This document shows positions 5,891 to 6,836 of a stretch of 6,836 nt of DNA, one piece after another. The stretch is from JBBIPA01 sp037443085. GTDB taxonomy: Bacteria; Chloroflexota; Dehalococcoidia; GIF9; UBA5629. The stretch is taken from contig JBBIPA010000076.1 of the NCBI GenBank assembly GCA_037443085.1, forward strand, positions 1 to 6,836, read 5' to 3'. Under the pieces are notes generated by a model. It did not search any database and was not told the DNA's origin. It worked only from the letters and a program-made list of their open reading frames with translations. A program made the translations under genes and the position numbers. Each line of letters starts with the position of its first letter. Within the stretch, counting starts at the first letter, position 1.

Positions 5891-6283
5891 ATGACGGCTT
5901 TCAGGGCGCTTATTTTGACGCTGGTTGTTATCTCGGTTCTGCTGACCGCAGGCTGCGCTCCGGGCGGAGGCAGGGAATACACCTCACCCTCGCAGCCGAT
6001 TGAGACAAAAGCTGGCGAGTCGTTCACCATAACACTGGAATCCAACCCCACCACCGGCTACAAATGGGAAGCCAGCTTCGACCAGAGCTTGCTGAAGCTG
6101 GTAAAGAGCGAGTACAAACAGGATGCGTCTAAGCCTGGCATGGTAGGTGTTGGCGGCAAGGAATATTTCACCTTCCAGGGGCTCAAATCAGGCGATGCCC
6201 CGGTGAAAATGACCTATAAACGCCCCTGGGAACAGACTGCCAGCGACAAAGTGCTGACCTTCACCGTGAAGATAAAGAAATAA
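5891..6283 (+). CDS. chagasin-family (I42) cysteine-protease inhibitor lipoprotein
   Basis: The 130-residue protein has a signal peptide ending in the lipobox LTAGC (C22), then one chagasin domain. The three inhibitory loops of the family are all present: NPTTGYKW (52-59), GVGGKEYF (86-93) and YKRPWEQ (109-115). They would sit as a wedge in the active-site cleft of a papain-like cysteine protease. Bacterial members are typically envelope-anchored and are thought to protect against the cell's own or foreign cysteine proteases; no such protease is in this window. A strong ribosome site, AGGAGG at 5879-5884, is 6 nt from the ATG. TAAAAT at 5864-5869 could be its -10, but no good -35 fits. It is divergent from mnmA over 204 bp and is followed after 12 bp by the MazF chimera. 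Confidence 0.93.
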   Translation: MTAFRALILTLVVISVLLTAGCAPGGGREYTSPSQPIETKAGESFTITLESNPTTGYKWEASFDQSLLKLVKSEYKQDASKPGMVGVGGKEYFTFQGLKSGDAPVKMTYKRPWEQTASDKVLTFTVKIKK

Positions 6284-6295
6284 CGAGCTAATATC

Positions 6296-6772
6296 ATGTT
6301 CCGCAGGCTGGTACCGATTTTAGTTGCCGTTCTCTTAGCGCTGTTACCCGCAGCAGGGGTACTGGCCGCTCTGGCAGTAACCACCGGGCCTGCGGTGGAT
6401 ATCTCCGCCTCGTCAGCAGTGCTGACCGGCAACCTCGCCTCGCTGGATACCCATAAATCGGTGAATTGGAATCCCTCCCGGGGCAGTGAACAAAAAGGCA
6501 CTCGCCCCGCTTTAGTTATTCAGAATGATATTGGTAACGCCTATAGCTCAACTACAATAGTAGCCTCAATCAGCACCAAATTTAATAAGGTATATCCATT
6601 TCAAGTATTAATCCGCGCTAAAGAAACCGGTTTAGATACCGATAGCGTAGTTGATTTACAGCAAATTATGACCGTTGATAAAACCCATTTAGCAAAAAAG
6701 ATTGGACAAATAAAAGATTCCACAATTCCATTAATCAACACAGCTATCATAAATAGCCTTGAAATCACCTGA
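6296..6772 (+). CDS. chimeric ORF: Sec signal and Ig/FN3-like start fused to a MazF/PemK toxin domain
   Basis: Residues 1-25 are a Sec signal peptide, and 26-55 (ending SAVLTGNLASLD) resemble the first strand region of an Ig/FN3-like repeat. From residue 56 the protein is MazF: VNWNPSRGSEQKGTRPALVI, then QNDIG, SSTTIVASIST and GLDTDSVVDLQQIMTVDK, ending ALINS-like at NTAIINSLEI. MazF is an mRNA interferase of about 110 residues that usually starts with a short strand of the type RGDIYLV, and this beginning is missing. R70 and S93/T94 sit at the places of the family's catalytic Arg and Thr/Ser. A change to AT-richer DNA occurs at about 6461-6466. No mazE-like antitoxin lies on either side. The protein as read would be exported, unlike any known MazF. 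It may be a recombination scar, a dead relic, or an assembly join. The MazF match is firm but the joint ORF's function is not. Confidence 0.85.
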   Translation: MFRRLVPILVAVLLALLPAAGVLAALAVTTGPAVDISASSAVLTGNLASLDTHKSVNWNPSRGSEQKGTRPALVIQNDIGNAYSSTTIVASISTKFNKVYPFQVLIRAKETGLDTDSVVDLQQIMTVDKTHLAKKIGQIKDSTIPLINTAIINSLEIT

Positions 6773-6792
6773 ATATGTGTATCTAAAAATTA

Positions 6793-6804
6793 TCCGACGT
6801 CGGA
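6793..6804. repeat. 12-bp perfect palindrome after the MazF segment
   Basis: TCCGACGTCGGA is a perfect 12-bp palindrome 21 bp past the MazF stop, in otherwise AT-rich sequence, followed by GC-richer bases to the window end. It could be a recombination or REP-type site marking the right edge of the inserted MazF piece, or the start of a terminator. Its partner, if any, lies outside the window or was lost. Confidence 0.35.
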
Positions 6805-6836
6805 AAGAACCTGAGCCTTTCTATAGCCCCCCCTAC

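Noticed and set aside
1..6836. CRISPR array, integrase, transposase gene or phage genes
   Set aside because: No regularly spaced direct repeats and no such proteins are seen on either strand.

Overview
The window looks like a chromosomal piece of an anaerobic bacterium, tentatively Chloroflexota (Dehalococcoidia-like). This rests on moderate GC, many Sec/lipoprotein envelope genes, the MnmA variant, a short Ig/FN3-like segment of the VTT-P-xx-I-xxx-SA-LTGNL-SL type, and REP-like intergenic remnants. None of these is decisive and no rRNA or tRNA is present to fix the taxon.

The left and centre (459-5686) are one minus-strand gene train. In transcription order it runs mnmA (tRNA 2-thiouridylase), a TPR lipoprotein, arsR, a TlpA-like thioredoxin-fold lipoprotein, a broken acr3 arsenite permease, a 154-bp MITE-like hairpin element, a cysteine-bearing Ig/PKD-like lipoprotein, and arsM. 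Apart from the element-bearing stretch after acr3, gaps are 24-36 bp, or a 10-bp overlap. A good sigma70-type promoter lies before mnmA and none is obvious directly before arsR. A 12-bp-stem hairpin at 312-345, beyond arsM, is the likely end of transcription.

The arsenic genes form a recognisable module: ArsR senses As(III), Acr3 should export it and ArsM should methylate it. Here acr3 has lost about 150 central residues, including the segment that normally holds the conserved permease cysteine, and also carries a -1 frameshift. If the sequence is correct, only methylation and whatever the two envelope lipoproteins do remain.

The right end (5891-6772) is on the plus strand. It holds a chagasin-type (I42) cysteine-protease inhibitor lipoprotein followed 12 bp later by an odd chimeric ORF: a Sec signal peptide and start of an Ig/FN3-like repeat run in frame into a nearly complete, AT-richer MazF/PemK toxin domain with no antitoxin gene.

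I do not see a clear new multi-gene system. The items most worth checking are the signal-peptide/MazF chimera, the double-lesion acr3, the MnmA without its second catalytic cysteine, the cysteine-bearing lipoprotein in the ars cluster, and the element whose two hairpin ends show compensatory base changes.
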